DNA of 64,000 nt from Hyphomicrobiales bacterium (GTDB taxonomy: Bacteria > Pseudomonadota > Alphaproteobacteria > Rhizobiales > Rhizobiaceae), in assembly GCA_021775415.1 (NCBI GenBank), contig JAJFHV010000020.1, forward strand, positions 1 through 64,000, written 5' to 3'. Shown here one piece after another: positions 1 through 9,577 of the stretch. The position numbers and the translations under genes are program-made. The notes beneath the pieces were generated by a model. That model saw only the letters and a list, made by a program, of their open reading frames with translations, did no database searches and was not told the origin of the DNA. Numbering within the stretch: the first letter of the stretch is position 1; each line of letters opens with the position of its first letter.

Positions 1-129
1 CTGCCAGCGATCCCATATCTCGGACTTCTGTTGTCAGGTAAAATACAGTCTGCTTCGTCTCTTCATCGTAACACTCCATCTTTGCAAAAAAGATTAAAGT
101 GTTGCGTCGATCAGTTGTGACCACCGCAC

Positions 130-187
130 AAAGCAGACATAGAGCTATCCATATATGATGTCTGCTTTAACCTCCGAAAGCAGACAT
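130..187. repeat. Dispersed palindrome (MSAFGGKADI-type), with an extra arm copy
   Basis: ATGTCTGCTTT at 158-168 and AAAGCAGACAT at 177-187 form a perfect 11-bp inverted repeat around 8 nt. A further copy of the second arm lies at 130-140. Read on the minus strand it would spell MSAFGG, the start of short spurious proteins often annotated in alphaproteobacterial genomes. Related copies occur in the integrated element at 52441-52468, 53002-53028 and, more degenerate, near 58594, 59692 and 61049. Confidence 0.8.
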
Positions 188-253
188 TCGCTGGAAACCG
201 GTTTAAAACCTATCTTCACGCAGGGTTTATTTGTAAACTCCCTGCCACATATC

Positions 254-268
254 CTAACGCTTCCTTAA
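254..268 (+). promoter_or_regulatory. Possible CtrA box upstream of tolQ
   Basis: CTAA-N7-TTAA followed by CC, one mismatch from the TTAA-N7-TTAA consensus bound by CtrA. It lies about 155 bp before the tolQ start. The motif is short and could be chance; the presence of ctrA in the same window makes it worth listing. Confidence 0.35.
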
Positions 269-425
269 CCCTAATCGATTCTAAACGAATTACGTTGGAG
301 GCGTTCGTATTGAACGCCTTCCTTTGACCATAGTTTTCGGTTTCTCAGGCGCGGAAACGGGTGATAGTAATCGGTTCCCGGTCGACCTGATTTTTACCGA
401 ATTATTTTGAAAGTGACGTGCATCC

Positions 426-1181
426 ATGATTGAGACTGCAATCCTAGGCATATCGAGTGCCTTCGCCCAGGAGGTCGCGGTATCCGACCTCGGCTCAACC
501 AGTGAAGTTTCGCTGGTCGAGTTGTTCATCAATGCGTCCTTTATCGTGCAGATGGTGATGGTGGGGTTGTTGGTTGCTTCGGTCTGGAGCTGGGCCATCA
601 TTGTTGACAAGTGGTTCTTGTATGCGCGCACCAAACGCCAGTTGAACCGGTTTGAGAAAGTTTTCTGGTCCGGCCAATCCCTTGAGGAACTTTACCGTTC
701 CCTGTCAGATCGATCGCCGACCGGCATGGGCGCCCTGTTTGTATCGGCAATGCGTGAGTGGAAACGCTCTTATGAGCGTGGTGCGAGTTCGCAAATCGGA
801 CTGCAAACCCGGATCGACAAGGTGCTGGATGTATCTCTGGCGCGCGAGGCCGAACGGCTTGAGCGGCGGTTGATGTTTTTGGCAACGGTTGGTGCTGCTG
901 CGCCTTTTGTCGGTCTGTTTGGCACCGTTATCGGTATCATGACCTCTTTCCAGGCGATTGCCGGTTCGAAATCCACCAATCTTGCAGTGGTGGCGCCTGG
1001 TATTGCTGAAGCGCTGATGGCGACTGCCCTTGGATTGTTGGCAGCTATTCCTGCAACAATCTTTTACAACAAGCTTTCTTCGGACGTTTCCAAGATCACT
1101 TTGCGGCTTGAAAGTTTTGCGGATGAGTTCTCCGCCATACTTTCGCGCCAGATTGATGAGAAAACCGGTAAGGGCGGCTGA
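426..1181 (+). CDS. tolQ: Tol-Pal system proton-channel subunit TolQ
   Basis: Inner-membrane subunit of the Tol-Pal machine, which uses the proton-motive force to couple inner membrane, peptidoglycan and outer membrane during constriction. The 251-residue product has the three-helix MotA/TolQ/ExbB layout: one hydrophobic helix near residues 35-60, then two in the conserved C-terminal half (about 150-176 and 196-217) with the small-residue-rich segment GLFGTVIGIM typical of the channel. It is the first gene of tolQ-tolR-tolA-tolB-pal-cpoB, with tolR beginning 11 nt downstream. Length and order match alphaproteobacterial Tol operons. The Shine-Dalgarno before the ATG is weak. Confidence 0.96.
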   Translation: MIETAILGISSAFAQEVAVSDLGSTSEVSLVELFINASFIVQMVMVGLLVASVWSWAIIVDKWFLYARTKRQLNRFEKVFWSGQSLEELYRSLSDRSPTGMGALFVSAMREWKRSYERGASSQIGLQTRIDKVLDVSLAREAERLERRLMFLATVGAAAPFVGLFGTVIGIMTSFQAIAGSKSTNLAVVAPGIAEALMATALGLLAAIPATIFYNKLSSDVSKITLRLESFADEFSAILSRQIDEKTGKGG

Positions 1182-1192
1182 GGAAAAACCAG

Positions 1193-1639
1193 ATGGGTAT
1201 GGCTACAGGACAATCCGGTGGTAGTGGCAGTCGCAGAAGGCGGCAGCGGCGACACAAGCCGATGAGTGAAATCAACGTTACGCCCTTTGTGGACGTAATG
1301 CTGGTGCTGTTGATTATTTTCATGGTTGCAGCGCCACTCTTAACGGTTGGTGTACCGATAGATTTGCCGGAAACGCAGGCCAAGGCACTTAATTCAGAAA
1401 CCCAACCGATCACGATCTCGGTCAATGAATCGGGCAAGGTATATTTGCAGGAAACAGAAATTCCGATTGATGAAGTGGTTGCAAAACTGGAAGCGATTGC
1501 CAGCAATGGATACGAAGAACGAATTTATGTACGGGGCGACCGGACAGCCGACTATGGCACAGTGATGCGGATCATGGCGCGAATTTCTGCGGCCGGATAC
1601 AACCGCATCGGGCTGGTGACGCTTCAGGAGCAAGAATGA
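1193..1639 (+). CDS. tolR: Tol-Pal system protein TolR (ExbD family)
   Basis: Partner of TolQ in the proton channel. The 148-residue protein begins with a Gly/Ser/Arg-rich cytoplasmic tail, followed by the family signature INVTPFVDVMLVLLIIF, which contains the protonatable aspartate (Asp34) inside the single transmembrane helix (about 33-52). A periplasmic domain of about 95 residues follows. The stop overlaps the tolA start by 4 nt (ATGA), indicating translational coupling. It is typical in length and position. Confidence 0.96.
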   Translation: MGMATGQSGGSGSRRRRQRRHKPMSEINVTPFVDVMLVLLIIFMVAAPLLTVGVPIDLPETQAKALNSETQPITISVNESGKVYLQETEIPIDEVVAKLEAIASNGYEERIYVRGDRTADYGTVMRIMARISAAGYNRIGLVTLQEQE

Positions 1640-2676
1640 AACTTGGCGTTTCAGTTTCGAGTGCAGCGCATGTCGCTATCCTTGCCTGGGGATTGATATC
1701 TCTGGGTGGGCCGGAACCGCTAAAGGTTGCGGATGTTGAAGCGCTCCCGATTGATATTGTGCCGTTTGAAGAATTGACCCAATCAATTCAGGGTGAAAAA
1801 TCTGCGGAGCTGACTGAAAAACCGGCACCTACACCAACCAAGAAGCCTGAGCTGGCGCCGGAAGCTGAAAATGTTGGCGACAGCGAGAATGATGCCAAAT
1901 CATCCAGCGAGGCAGAGCCCAAACCGGTTCCGGTCGAAAAGGCCGCCACCTCAACCGAGCCGCCAGCGCCGTCATCCACGCCAGATACGGGCCAGGAGAA
2001 AAAAGAGCAACCAGCGCCTGCTACCGAGCTTGCCGCACTTTCTGATCCCGCAGTCCCTGCGACAGAAGAACCGGCTGCGGAAATTCCGGAAATATCCGAA
2101 GAGGGCGAGCAATTTGCCAAACTGCCAGACAGTGTGCCGGTGCCAGTAATCAAGCCAAAACCACCAAAGCCCACAACTGCAAAAACACCGGAGCGCAAGA
2201 AACCCAAAAAAGAACCGGTGAAAGCTGTTAGCAGCTCGGCGCAGCAAGCCGATACCTCAACCCAGGATAAAATTTCTGCGCTTTTGAACAAACAGGAAGC
2301 CGGTTCCACCGGTTCAGCAAATTCCAGCGAGCAAGCTTCACTGGGTACCGAATTGACAAATGGCGCAGAAAAACTAAGCCAGAGCGAAATGGATGCGCTT
2401 AGAGCAGCCATTGAGCGGTGTTCTACCGGTTTTGGGGGCGGCGAAATATCTCCGAATCTGAAGATTACAATTACGATCGAACTGGGGCCCGACGGGAATA
2501 TTATCGGCGATCCACTGGCAGAGGCCCGAGGTGGTACTTCGGAAGAGCGCAATCGGTTTGCCCGGGCCATGCTTCGCTCGGTTCTGCGATGCGCACCCTA
2601 TGATTTGCCGGCGGCCAAGTATAATGCCTGGTCGCGGGTTATCCCGACATTTTATCCAGCTGAGATGTTTAATTGA
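1636..2676 (+). CDS. tolA: Tol-Pal system protein TolA
   Basis: TolA spans the periplasm from the TolQR motor to TolB and Pal. This 346-residue product has one N-terminal transmembrane helix (about residues 5-24), a long low-complexity Pro/Glu/Lys/Ala-rich middle (about 50-240) acting as a flexible or helical stalk, and a compact C-terminal domain (about 250-346) of the TonB/TolA type containing two cysteines (RCSTG and RCAPY). The middle is Pro-rich rather than the long Ala/Lys helix of enterobacterial TolA, as is usual in Rhizobiales. The low complexity produces long antisense open frames, which are not genes. Overlaps tolR by 4 nt and touches tolB. Confidence 0.93.
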   Translation: MKLGVSVSSAAHVAILAWGLISLGGPEPLKVADVEALPIDIVPFEELTQSIQGEKSAELTEKPAPTPTKKPELAPEAENVGDSENDAKSSSEAEPKPVPVEKAATSTEPPAPSSTPDTGQEKKEQPAPATELAALSDPAVPATEEPAAEIPEISEEGEQFAKLPDSVPVPVIKPKPPKPTTAKTPERKKPKKEPVKAVSSSAQQADTSTQDKISALLNKQEAGSTGSANSSEQASLGTELTNGAEKLSQSEMDALRAAIERCSTGFGGGEISPNLKITITIELGPDGNIIGDPLAEARGGTSEERNRFARAMLRSVLRCAPYDLPAAKYNAWSRVIPTFYPAEMFN

Positions 2677-2723
2677 TGAGCATCTTGGCAGGAAGCCTGA
2701 ACAAGCACCGAAGGGTGGAGAAT

Positions 2724-4085
2724 ATGAAAATGCGAGTGAACGGTAATCCTGAATTACGCTTTGCAAAGCGTAGCGCCAGATCGATTGGACGGCTTTGTCT
2801 GGCTGCAATCCTTGTGTTTGGCCTTGTGTTTGGCATTGTTATGCCAAGCCATGCCGAGGTCAGGCTGGACATCACCAAGGGTAATGTTGAACCCCTGCCG
2901 ATTGCCATCAATGATTTTGCTGGCGAGAAGGTTGCCCGTGACATTGCCGCCGTGGTGGAAGCGGATTTGCGCAATTCGGGATTGTTTCGACCCATCGAAA
3001 AAGCTGCGTTTATTGAAAAGATTTCTGATCCAAATGCGTTGCCGCGTTTTGAAGATTGGCGCGTGATCAATGCCCAGGCGTTGGTAAACGGTCGGGTATC
3101 GCGCACATCTGACGGGCGGCTCAAGGCCGAGTTCAGGCTGTGGGATGTGTTTGGGGCAGAGCAGATAATAGGCCAGCAGTTTTCCACCGATCCAAAACAC
3201 TGGCGCCGGGTTGCGCATATCATTGCTGATTTAATCTATGAAAAGCTCACCGGCGAAAAAGGTTATTTCGACAGTCGCGTTGTCTTTGTTGATGAGACGG
3301 GTCCAAAGGACAAACGGGTAAAACGGCTTGCGATCATGGATCAAGATGGTGCGAATATCCGGACGCTTACGCGCGGTAGCGATCTGGTTCTGACACCGCG
3401 CTTTTCACCCACCCGACAGGAAATTACCTACATGTCGTATGATGGCGGCCAGCCGCGGGTTTACCTTTTGCAGATTGAAACAGGTAAACGCGAAACGGTT
3501 GGTAATTTTCCAGGCATGACATTCGCACCGCGGTTTTCGCCTGACGGCCAGAAAATCGTCCTGAGCCTGCAGCAGGGTGGGGATGCCAATATTTATTTGA
3601 TGGACTTGCGGTCACGCAATACGACACGGCTTACCAACAGTGCATCGATTGATACGGCACCATCATTTTCACCGGATGGTCGTCAGATTGTGTTTGAATC
3701 TGACCGGGGAGGCCGCCAGCAGCTATATGTGATGAATTCTGATGGCAGCAATCCCCAGCGCATATCGTTTGGAACCGGCAGCTATTCGACACCGGTTTGG
3801 TCGCCAAGGGGGGATGTGATCGCATTTACCAAGCAGACCGGCGGAAAGTTCCTGATTGGGGTGATGAAAGCCGATGGTAGCGGTGAACGCATTCTCACGG
3901 AAGGCTATCACAATGAAGGGCCAACCTGGTCGCCAAACGGCCGGGTAATGATGTTTTTTCGTGATAGTCCAGGGGCAACCGGCGGTCCGAAACTTTATTC
4001 AATCGACCTGACCGGTTACCATGAGAGGCAGATAGCGACGCCATCGTTTGCATCTGATCCAGCCTGGTCTCCCTTGCTCGACTAA
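2724..4085 (+). CDS. tolB: Tol-Pal system periplasmic beta-propeller TolB
   Basis: Periplasmic partner that binds Pal and TolA. After a signal peptide ending near PSHA comes the N-terminal TolB domain, then a six-bladed propeller visible as repeats such as [34 protein letters not shown] and [11 protein letters not shown]. Start choice is open. A TGATG overlap with tolA allows ATG at 2676, but GGTGGAG at 2714-2720 favours ATG at 2724 or 2730 (the latter with the better spacing), giving a more normal signal peptide. About 453 residues, a normal family length. About 215 bp separate it from pal. Confidence 0.94.
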   Translation: MKMRVNGNPELRFAKRSARSIGRLCLAAILVFGLVFGIVMPSHAEVRLDITKGNVEPLPIAINDFAGEKVARDIAAVVEADLRNSGLFRPIEKAAFIEKISDPNALPRFEDWRVINAQALVNGRVSRTSDGRLKAEFRLWDVFGAEQIIGQQFSTDPKHWRRVAHIIADLIYEKLTGEKGYFDSRVVFVDETGPKDKRVKRLAIMDQDGANIRTLTRGSDLVLTPRFSPTRQEITYMSYDGGQPRVYLLQIETGKRETVGNFPGMTFAPRFSPDGQKIVLSLQQGGDANIYLMDLRSRNTTRLTNSASIDTAPSFSPDGRQIVFESDRGGRQQLYVMNSDGSNPQRISFGTGSYSTPVWSPRGDVIAFTKQTGGKFLIGVMKADGSGERILTEGYHNEGPTWSPNGRVMMFFRDSPGATGGPKLYSIDLTGYHERQIATPSFASDPAWSPLLD

Positions 4086-4219
4086 GTGCTCGATCAAGAA
4101 TGTGGTAGCACCCGTCTTTGACGCCGCGTTTTCGACATAATAGCATGTTGCAAGACACTCGGTTGGGGCGGAAATGCACCGAACCATGGACATGCAGACG
4201 CAGCTTTGGCAACAGATTG

Positions 4220-4260
4220 TTAACTGCGTTTCTTGAACCCCAGTTAACCTGAACAGGTTA
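4220..4260. promoter_or_regulatory. Nested dyad symmetries upstream of pal
   Basis: TAACCTG-AA-CAGGTTA at 4245-4260 is a perfect 7+2+7 palindrome, and TTAACTG at 4220-4226 pairs with CAGTTAA at 4241-4247, sharing bases with it. The block ends about 40 bp before the pal start, where an operator or promoter element would sit. I do not recognise the regulator. The TTAA spacing does not fit a CtrA box. Confidence 0.45.
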
Positions 4261-4299
4261 TTTAGAATTAGATTAAAATCCTAAAGGAGTAACGGACCG

Positions 4300-4797
4300 A
4301 TGCTTACGGCAAAGTCCTTCTTGATGTCACCTTCAGTGGTGGCTGTTGTGCTTGGCCTGGCGCTTGTCGGCTGTGCAGAAAAAAAGTTGCCAGACAATTC
4401 AGGTCAACTGGGTTTGAATGGTGCAACCCCTGGCTCGCAACAGGACTTCACGGTCAATGTTGGTGACCGGGTTTTCTTTGAAACAGATTCTTCTTCGTTG
4501 ACGATTACAGCTCGCGGAGTTCTTGATCGGCAAGCCCAATGGTTGGCCAAATATCCAACCTATCCGGTAACCGTTGAAGGCCATGCGGATGAGCGCGGTA
4601 CGCGCGAGTACAACCTTGCGCTGGGTGCAAGGCGTGCAGCGGCAACGCGCGACTATCTGGTTTCCAAGGGTGTCACAGGAAGTCGCATCCGAACCATCTC
4701 CTATGGCAAGGAGCGCCCGGTCGCGGTTTGTAATGATATTTCCTGCTGGTCGCAGAACCGCCGTGCGGTTACGCTTCTTGCAGCACCCACTGGCTAA
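4300..4797 (+). CDS. pal: Peptidoglycan-associated lipoprotein Pal
   Basis: Outer-membrane lipoprotein that anchors the Tol machine to peptidoglycan. The 165-residue precursor has a lipoprotein signal ending in LVGC with the lipidated cysteine at residue 25. After a short linker comes an OmpA-like domain with the peptidoglycan-binding signature GHADERGTREYN, including the Asp and Arg that contact diaminopimelate. The start has a clear ribosome site (AAAGGAG). It has its own upstream dyads and a strong terminator after it, so it can be a separate transcription unit within the tol cluster. Confidence 0.97.
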   Translation: MLTAKSFLMSPSVVAVVLGLALVGCAEKKLPDNSGQLGLNGATPGSQQDFTVNVGDRVFFETDSSSLTITARGVLDRQAQWLAKYPTYPVTVEGHADERGTREYNLALGARRAAATRDYLVSKGVTGSRIRTISYGKERPVAVCNDISCWSQNRRAVTLLAAPTG

Positions 4798-4822
4798 GAT
4801 GTCGGTAAATTTACAAGATTTG

Positions 4823-4848
4823 GGGCGGTTCTGCGAACCGCCCTTTTT
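4823..4848 (+). terminator. Rho-independent terminator after pal
   Basis: GGGCGGTT-CTGCG-AACCGCCC forms a perfect 8-bp stem with a 5-nt loop, followed directly by five T. It lies 26 nt after the pal stop and separates pal from cpoB. Confidence 0.9.
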
Positions 4849-4982
4849 GTTGTCAAATTTGCTGAAATGCAGTTTAACCCCGTTCGGACAATCTAATTTT
4901 GAACGCAGTTTTGTTGCTATTTTTTATCCGCTGGTTACGTTGAGATGGAAGCTGGCATTTTAACTTGAATGGAAAGTTGCCC

Positions 4983-5921
4983 ATGAGAAAAATCCTGATT
5001 GCCCTGTTGTTGTATTCAGCAAGCAGTTTGCCGGTGCTTGCCCAGTCGGACGATGCAGCATTTCGGATGAACCAGCTCGAAGAGCAGGTCCGGCAGTTGA
5101 ACGGTCGGGTTGAGGAGTTGAATTTTCAAATCCTGGAAATCCAGGAACGTATGCGCCAAATGCAGGAAGACAATGAGTTTCGTTTTCAACAGATTGAAGA
5201 GAAGCTTGGAGGTGGCGTAATCTCCAACTCGAATACTGCTTCAAACTCTAATGTGGAGGATGGCCTGGGAAAGGCCGAACCGTCCGGGCAATCTAGTGGC
5301 GCTGACAGCCTGGACGGAACTTCCCTTGCGCGCAAATCACCAGAAACCATTGACGGGGTTGAGATTTTCCAGGGAGAATCCGGCATTGACGAAAATGCAC
5401 CCGGAACACTTGGTACAATCCAGTTTGATGAGAATGGTAACATTGTTGATACGGCGATCGGCAAACCCCTTGATTTGACCACCCGATTAAATCAGGGAGT
5501 AACAAACGAAGAAGCCGGTGCCATGCCGGAAGATCCTGAGGCGCTGTTTGAATTGGGGTATGACTACATTCAGACTGGCAGATATGCGCAGGCGGAAAAT
5601 ACCTACACGATTTTCTCTGAGCGTTTCCCGAATGATCCGCGGATTGCTGAAGCCCGGTTCTGGCTGGGGGAGAGCTATCTTGGTCGTGGCAATTTTGAAC
5701 AGGCGGCAAAGATTTATCTGGATGCCCACAAGAATTGGCCCGCCAGCCGGTTCGGTGCCCAGACATTGTTAAAGCTTGGAGTTTCAGTTGCCGGTCTCAA
5801 TCAGCGAGAACTTGCTTGCGCAACTTATGCGGAAGTGATTGAAAAGTATCCGGACGCCTCACGTGCCGTTCGCCGCAATGTGGCGCTGGAACAACGGGCT
5901 GCCAATTGCCTCACCAATTGA
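4983..5921 (+). CDS. cpoB: Cell division coordinator CpoB (YbgF)
   Basis: Periplasmic Tol-associated protein that coordinates peptidoglycan synthesis with outer-membrane constriction. A signal peptide of about 19 residues (ending VLAQ) is followed by the N-terminal coiled coil (about 25-75) that trimerises the protein and binds TolA, an acidic linker, and a C-terminal TPR domain (from about 190) with the motifs LFELGYDYIQTGRYAQAE and RFPNDPRIAEARFWLGE. The ATG at 4983 is preceded by GGAAAG at ideal spacing, preferred over an in-frame TTG at 4965. About 312 residues. tilS follows 10 nt later. Confidence 0.93.
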   Translation: MRKILIALLLYSASSLPVLAQSDDAAFRMNQLEEQVRQLNGRVEELNFQILEIQERMRQMQEDNEFRFQQIEEKLGGGVISNSNTASNSNVEDGLGKAEPSGQSSGADSLDGTSLARKSPETIDGVEIFQGESGIDENAPGTLGTIQFDENGNIVDTAIGKPLDLTTRLNQGVTNEEAGAMPEDPEALFELGYDYIQTGRYAQAENTYTIFSERFPNDPRIAEARFWLGESYLGRGNFEQAAKIYLDAHKNWPASRFGAQTLLKLGVSVAGLNQRELACATYAEVIEKYPDASRAVRRNVALEQRAANCLTN

Positions 5922-5931
5922 AAAACGATTA

Positions 5932-7314
5932 ATGAACCGGCTACCTGATCCCAAAACCCTGTTTCAAGATGTTGATACCACCAAACCGGTAATTGTTGCG
6001 GTTTCGGGGGGGAGTGACTCTGTTGCGTTGTTGCTGCTTGCTGCTGCCTGGGCGCGCCACAACGAGGTTGAATTACAAGTCGCAACCGTGGATCACGGAT
6101 TGAGGCCGGAAGCTGCAGCAGAAGCGGCTTTTGTTGCAAGTCTCAGCGAGGCACTTGATGTGTCGCACGTGACTTTGGCATGGGATGGCATCAAACCGGG
6201 GAGTGGAGTACCGGAAGCAGCGCGCGGTGCACGTTACCGTCTTCTGGAAGAATTTGCGCCCGATATCGGTGCAAACACAGTGCTTGCCGGCCATACGGCG
6301 AATGACCAAGCGGAAACGCTTGCAATGCGGCTTGAACGGGAAGGTGATGACAGCAGCGGGCGGGGTCTTTCCGGGATGGCTACCGTTACACTGTTGCCTC
6401 AGGGTACACGGCTGGTACGGCCGCTTTTGAAGCTTACGAGAAATGAGCTGCGCAGCTATTTGCGTGATCATAATCAAAGCTGGATTGAAGATCCGAGTAA
6501 TTCGGATGAAGCCTATGAAAGAGTGCGCGTTCGCAGGATGTTGGAGAACAACCCTGAACAAGTTTACAGGCTATGTCGTTTTGCAGATGTGATGGCGCGA
6601 CTTCGACGTGTTCAGGCAAAGGAAGCTGCGCGCGTGCTGGCGGATAATTTAAAGGTAGACAGTGGTCCGGTTTATACGTTGACGGTCGATGATCTGAGCC
6701 GTGAAACGCCTCAGGTGCTCACGCTTGCACTGCAAAATGTCATCGCAATCGCTGGTGGCGGGGAACATCTGGTTTCTGCAAAATCCGTAAGACCAGTGCT
6801 TGAGTTTCTGACAACGAATAAAGAGACTAAGAAAGAATCGGGCGATAACAAAAAAATCGAACGAACAACCCTGGGAAACGTGGTAATCGAACGCAGGAGC
6901 GATGTATTGCGGATTTACCGCGAGGCACGGAATTTGCCAGCAATTTTGCTAGGTCCAGGCGATGATGCGATCTGGGATGGCAGGCTTCAGATTGAAAACG
7001 GTACGGCCAGTGCGATATTTTGTGGACCGCTTGATCTTGAACAAATTCAGGAAGCGGAGTTCAAACTTGGAGGGAAACTCCCGGTTTCGCCTCGGGTTGC
7101 CTTGCGTTCAATGCCTTATCTACGGGGTGAAGATCATGATGTGTTGCTGCCGTTCATGCGTGGCTTTGTATCACCCAATGGTATTCGCTTGCGGCTTTGT
7201 GTGCGTGCGCTAGAGCATTATTGCCCGGAATTTGATTTTGCATTGCTCGAATGGCTTGTTACATTCCGGGAACACTCGGGTTTGACACCAGTTTCCGACC
7301 AGAAACCGCGATGA
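5932..7314 (+). CDS. tilS: tRNA(Ile)-lysidine synthetase TilS
   Basis: Cytosolic enzyme that converts C34 of the CAU-anticodon tRNA-Ile to lysidine with ATP and lysine, switching decoding from AUG to AUA. The PP-loop SGGSDS is at residues 25-30. The N-type ATP pyrophosphatase domain continues with DHGLRPEA and GHTANDQAET, and a C-terminal tRNA-recognition region follows. The 460-residue length is normal. ATG at 5932 puts the PP-loop at the usual distance; an upstream in-frame start at 5839 would lie inside cpoB. The cpoB-tilS-ftsH order is conserved in alphaproteobacteria. Confidence 0.95.
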   Translation: MNRLPDPKTLFQDVDTTKPVIVAVSGGSDSVALLLLAAAWARHNEVELQVATVDHGLRPEAAAEAAFVASLSEALDVSHVTLAWDGIKPGSGVPEAARGARYRLLEEFAPDIGANTVLAGHTANDQAETLAMRLEREGDDSSGRGLSGMATVTLLPQGTRLVRPLLKLTRNELRSYLRDHNQSWIEDPSNSDEAYERVRVRRMLENNPEQVYRLCRFADVMARLRRVQAKEAARVLADNLKVDSGPVYTLTVDDLSRETPQVLTLALQNVIAIAGGGEHLVSAKSVRPVLEFLTTNKETKKESGDNKKIERTTLGNVVIERRSDVLRIYREARNLPAILLGPGDDAIWDGRLQIENGTASAIFCGPLDLEQIQEAEFKLGGKLPVSPRVALRSMPYLRGEDHDVLLPFMRGFVSPNGIRLRLCVRALEHYCPEFDFALLEWLVTFREHSGLTPVSDQKPR

Positions 7315-7477
7315 TAGTGGATTCACCGTCTTTTGGGAAAATGGGGAATATGTTAGGTTTTCGCAGATTTTACCTTGGCAATGGGGTTTGCCAATCCTAT
7401 TTAAGGTTCTAAGACATTATCGAAATGCAATTGACTGAAAATACCATAATTTTCAGTCCCTTCTCCAGGAAGTATTC

Positions 7478-9409
7478 ATGAATTCCAATTTTCGAAATCT
7501 GGCACTGTGGGCGATCATCGCCGTTATGCTGATCGCGCTCTTCAACCTTTTCCAAGGCCCGGTTCAGCAAAGTGCTGCAGACACAATTGCCTACTCGAAG
7601 TTTCTGGACGAGGTGGAGAACAACCGGGTGAGTTCAGTAACGATATCCGGTCAACAGATTACCGGTACCTACTCCGATAATGACGGGCGGTTTGAAACTT
7701 ATGCACCGGAAGACCCGATGCTCGTCGGCAAGCTGGAACAACGCGGCATTGAAATTCAGGCTACTCCCCCATCCGAGGGTTCGCCGTTTGTAAATTTTCT
7801 CATTTCCTGGCTGCCGATGTTTATAATTTTAGGCGTCTGGATTTTCTTCATGCGCCAGATGCAGGGCTCCAGCCGCGGCGCCATGGGTTTTGGCAAGTCC
7901 AAGGCCAAGCTTTTGACCGAGACACAGGGACGCGTAACATTTGAAGATGTTGCCGGTGTTGATGAAGCCAAGGATGACCTAGAGGAAATTGTCGAGTTTT
8001 TGCGCGACCCGCAAAAGTTTCAACGGCTGGGTGGGCGTATTCCACACGGCGTGCTGCTTGTTGGACCTCCGGGAACCGGTAAAACTTTGTTGGCGCGTGC
8101 GGTAGCAGGGGAAGCAAGTGTGCCGTTCTTTACGATTTCCGGCTCGGATTTTGTCGAAATGTTCGTGGGCGTTGGTGCAAGCCGGGTTCGTGACATGTTT
8201 GAACAGGCGAAGAAAAATGCGCCCTGCATCATCTTTGTTGATGAGATTGATGCCGTGGGCAGACATCGTGGCGCTGGTCTTGGTGGTGGTAACGATGAGC
8301 GCGAACAAACGCTCAACCAACTGCTGGTCGAGATGGACGGGTTTGAGGCGAATGAGGGCATTATCCTGATTGCTGCTACCAACCGCCCAGATGTGCTGGA
8401 TCCGGCATTGTTGCGTCCCGGTCGGTTTGACCGGGAAGTGGTTGTGCCCAACCCGGATGTTACGGGCCGCGAGAAGATCCTGAAAGTACATGTACGCAAA
8501 GTTCCACTGGCGGAAAATGTCGATCTGAAGGTGATTGCCCGTGGTACCCCGGGCTTTTCCGGCGCTGATTTGATGAATCTCGTCAATGAAGCAGCGCTTC
8601 TGGCGGCCCGGCGAAACCGGCGCCTGGTGACGATGGCTGAATTTGAAGATGCCAAAGACAAGGTGATGATGGGTGCCGAACGCAAAACCATGGCCATGAG
8701 CCAGGAAGAAAAGGAACTTACGGCCTATCATGAAGCCGGTCATGCAATACTCGCATTGAATGTTCCAAAAACCGACCCGGTTCACAAGGCGACCATTATC
8801 CCGCGTGGCAGGGCGCTTGGTATGGTGATGCAATTGCCTGAGGGTGACCGGTATTCAATGGATTACACCCAGATGACCTCACGCTTGGCAATCCTGATGG
8901 GTGGCCGGGTAGCTGAGGAACTGAAATTCGGCAAGGACAACATCACTTCCGGTGCGGCTTCCGATATTGAGCAGGCAACCAAACTCGCCCGTGCGATGAT
9001 TACCCAGTGGGGATTTTCCGACGAGCTTGGTCGTGTGGCCTATGGTGAAAACCAGCAGGAAGTATTCTTGGGACATTCTGTTTCACAACAAAAGAACTTG
9101 TCTGAAGCGACAGCCCAAACAATTGATTCCGAGGTTCGCAAGCTGATTGATGTAGCTTACGACACGGCAATGAAAGTGCTGAAGAAGAAAAAGAAGGATT
9201 GGGAAGCTCTTTCGTTAGGCTTGCTCGAGTTTGAAACGCTTTCCGGTGACGAAATTGCGGATTTGCTGAAAGGCAAACCACCCAATCGTGACGAGGATTC
9301 AGACAAGCCTCCAAAGCGCGGCTCGGCTGTACCGTCTGCGGGTGCTGCGAAATCCGACAAGAAGGGTGGCGAATCTGATGCGGGTGATTTAGAGCCGCAA
9401 CCAACTTGA
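7478..9409 (+). CDS. ftsH: ATP-dependent zinc metalloprotease FtsH
   Basis: Membrane-bound AAA+ protease that degrades misassembled membrane proteins and regulators such as RpoH. The 643-residue protein has two N-terminal transmembrane segments (about 8-25 and 109-127) flanking a periplasmic domain, Walker A GPPGTGKT (about 196-203), Walker B IIFVDEID, the second region of homology ending RPGRFDR, and the zinc-binding HEAGH (about 418-422). A Lys-rich stretch (KKKKKD) and a Ser/Asp/Lys-rich tail end it. A 163-bp upstream gap probably carries its promoter. glmM follows after 168 bp. Confidence 0.98.
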   Translation: MNSNFRNLALWAIIAVMLIALFNLFQGPVQQSAADTIAYSKFLDEVENNRVSSVTISGQQITGTYSDNDGRFETYAPEDPMLVGKLEQRGIEIQATPPSEGSPFVNFLISWLPMFIILGVWIFFMRQMQGSSRGAMGFGKSKAKLLTETQGRVTFEDVAGVDEAKDDLEEIVEFLRDPQKFQRLGGRIPHGVLLVGPPGTGKTLLARAVAGEASVPFFTISGSDFVEMFVGVGASRVRDMFEQAKKNAPCIIFVDEIDAVGRHRGAGLGGGNDEREQTLNQLLVEMDGFEANEGIILIAATNRPDVLDPALLRPGRFDREVVVPNPDVTGREKILKVHVRKVPLAENVDLKVIARGTPGFSGADLMNLVNEAALLAARRNRRLVTMAEFEDAKDKVMMGAERKTMAMSQEEKELTAYHEAGHAILALNVPKTDPVHKATIIPRGRALGMVMQLPEGDRYSMDYTQMTSRLAILMGGRVAEELKFGKDNITSGAASDIEQATKLARAMITQWGFSDELGRVAYGENQQEVFLGHSVSQQKNLSEATAQTIDSEVRKLIDVAYDTAMKVLKKKKKDWEALSLGLLEFETLSGDEIADLLKGKPPNRDEDSDKPPKRGSAVPSAGAAKSDKKGGESDAGDLEPQPT

Positions 9410-9577
9410 TCAAAGTCTGGCACAGCGCTGGATTTGATTAACCACCTTTTTGCTAATCTGCAGCAAATTTTGCCCAATTGTGTCATAATCAGACACATAG
9501 AGTGAAGATGCGTTGATGTGTTTGTGTAGTAACTGTCTTTGCATGAACTGCTGCGGGCAGGTGCGGGCATTAAAATT

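Larger units (their letters stand above)
1..425. other. Left-edge non-coding stretch upstream of tolQ
   Basis: No gene is supported here. Both strands are open for about 40 codons at the extreme left edge (roughly 1-120), and a minus-strand ATG at 79 would start a 26-codon open stretch running off the window. There is no ribosome binding site and no recognisable sequence, so I do not call it a gene. The stretch holds a perfect hairpin repeat at 158-187, an extra copy of one arm at 130-140, and a CtrA-like site at 254-268. The ybgC gene that often precedes tolQ is not present. Confidence 0.6.

Noticed and set aside
1-79. Minus-strand open frame starting at ATG 79 and running off the left edge
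   Set aside because: Only 26 codons, no ribosome site, the opposite strand is equally open, and it sits beside a non-coding repeat.
1788-2570. A 260-codon minus-strand open frame inside tolA
   Set aside because: It results from the Pro/Glu/Lys-rich codon pattern of tolA; the protein is Ser/Gly/Ala low complexity and no start signal precedes it.
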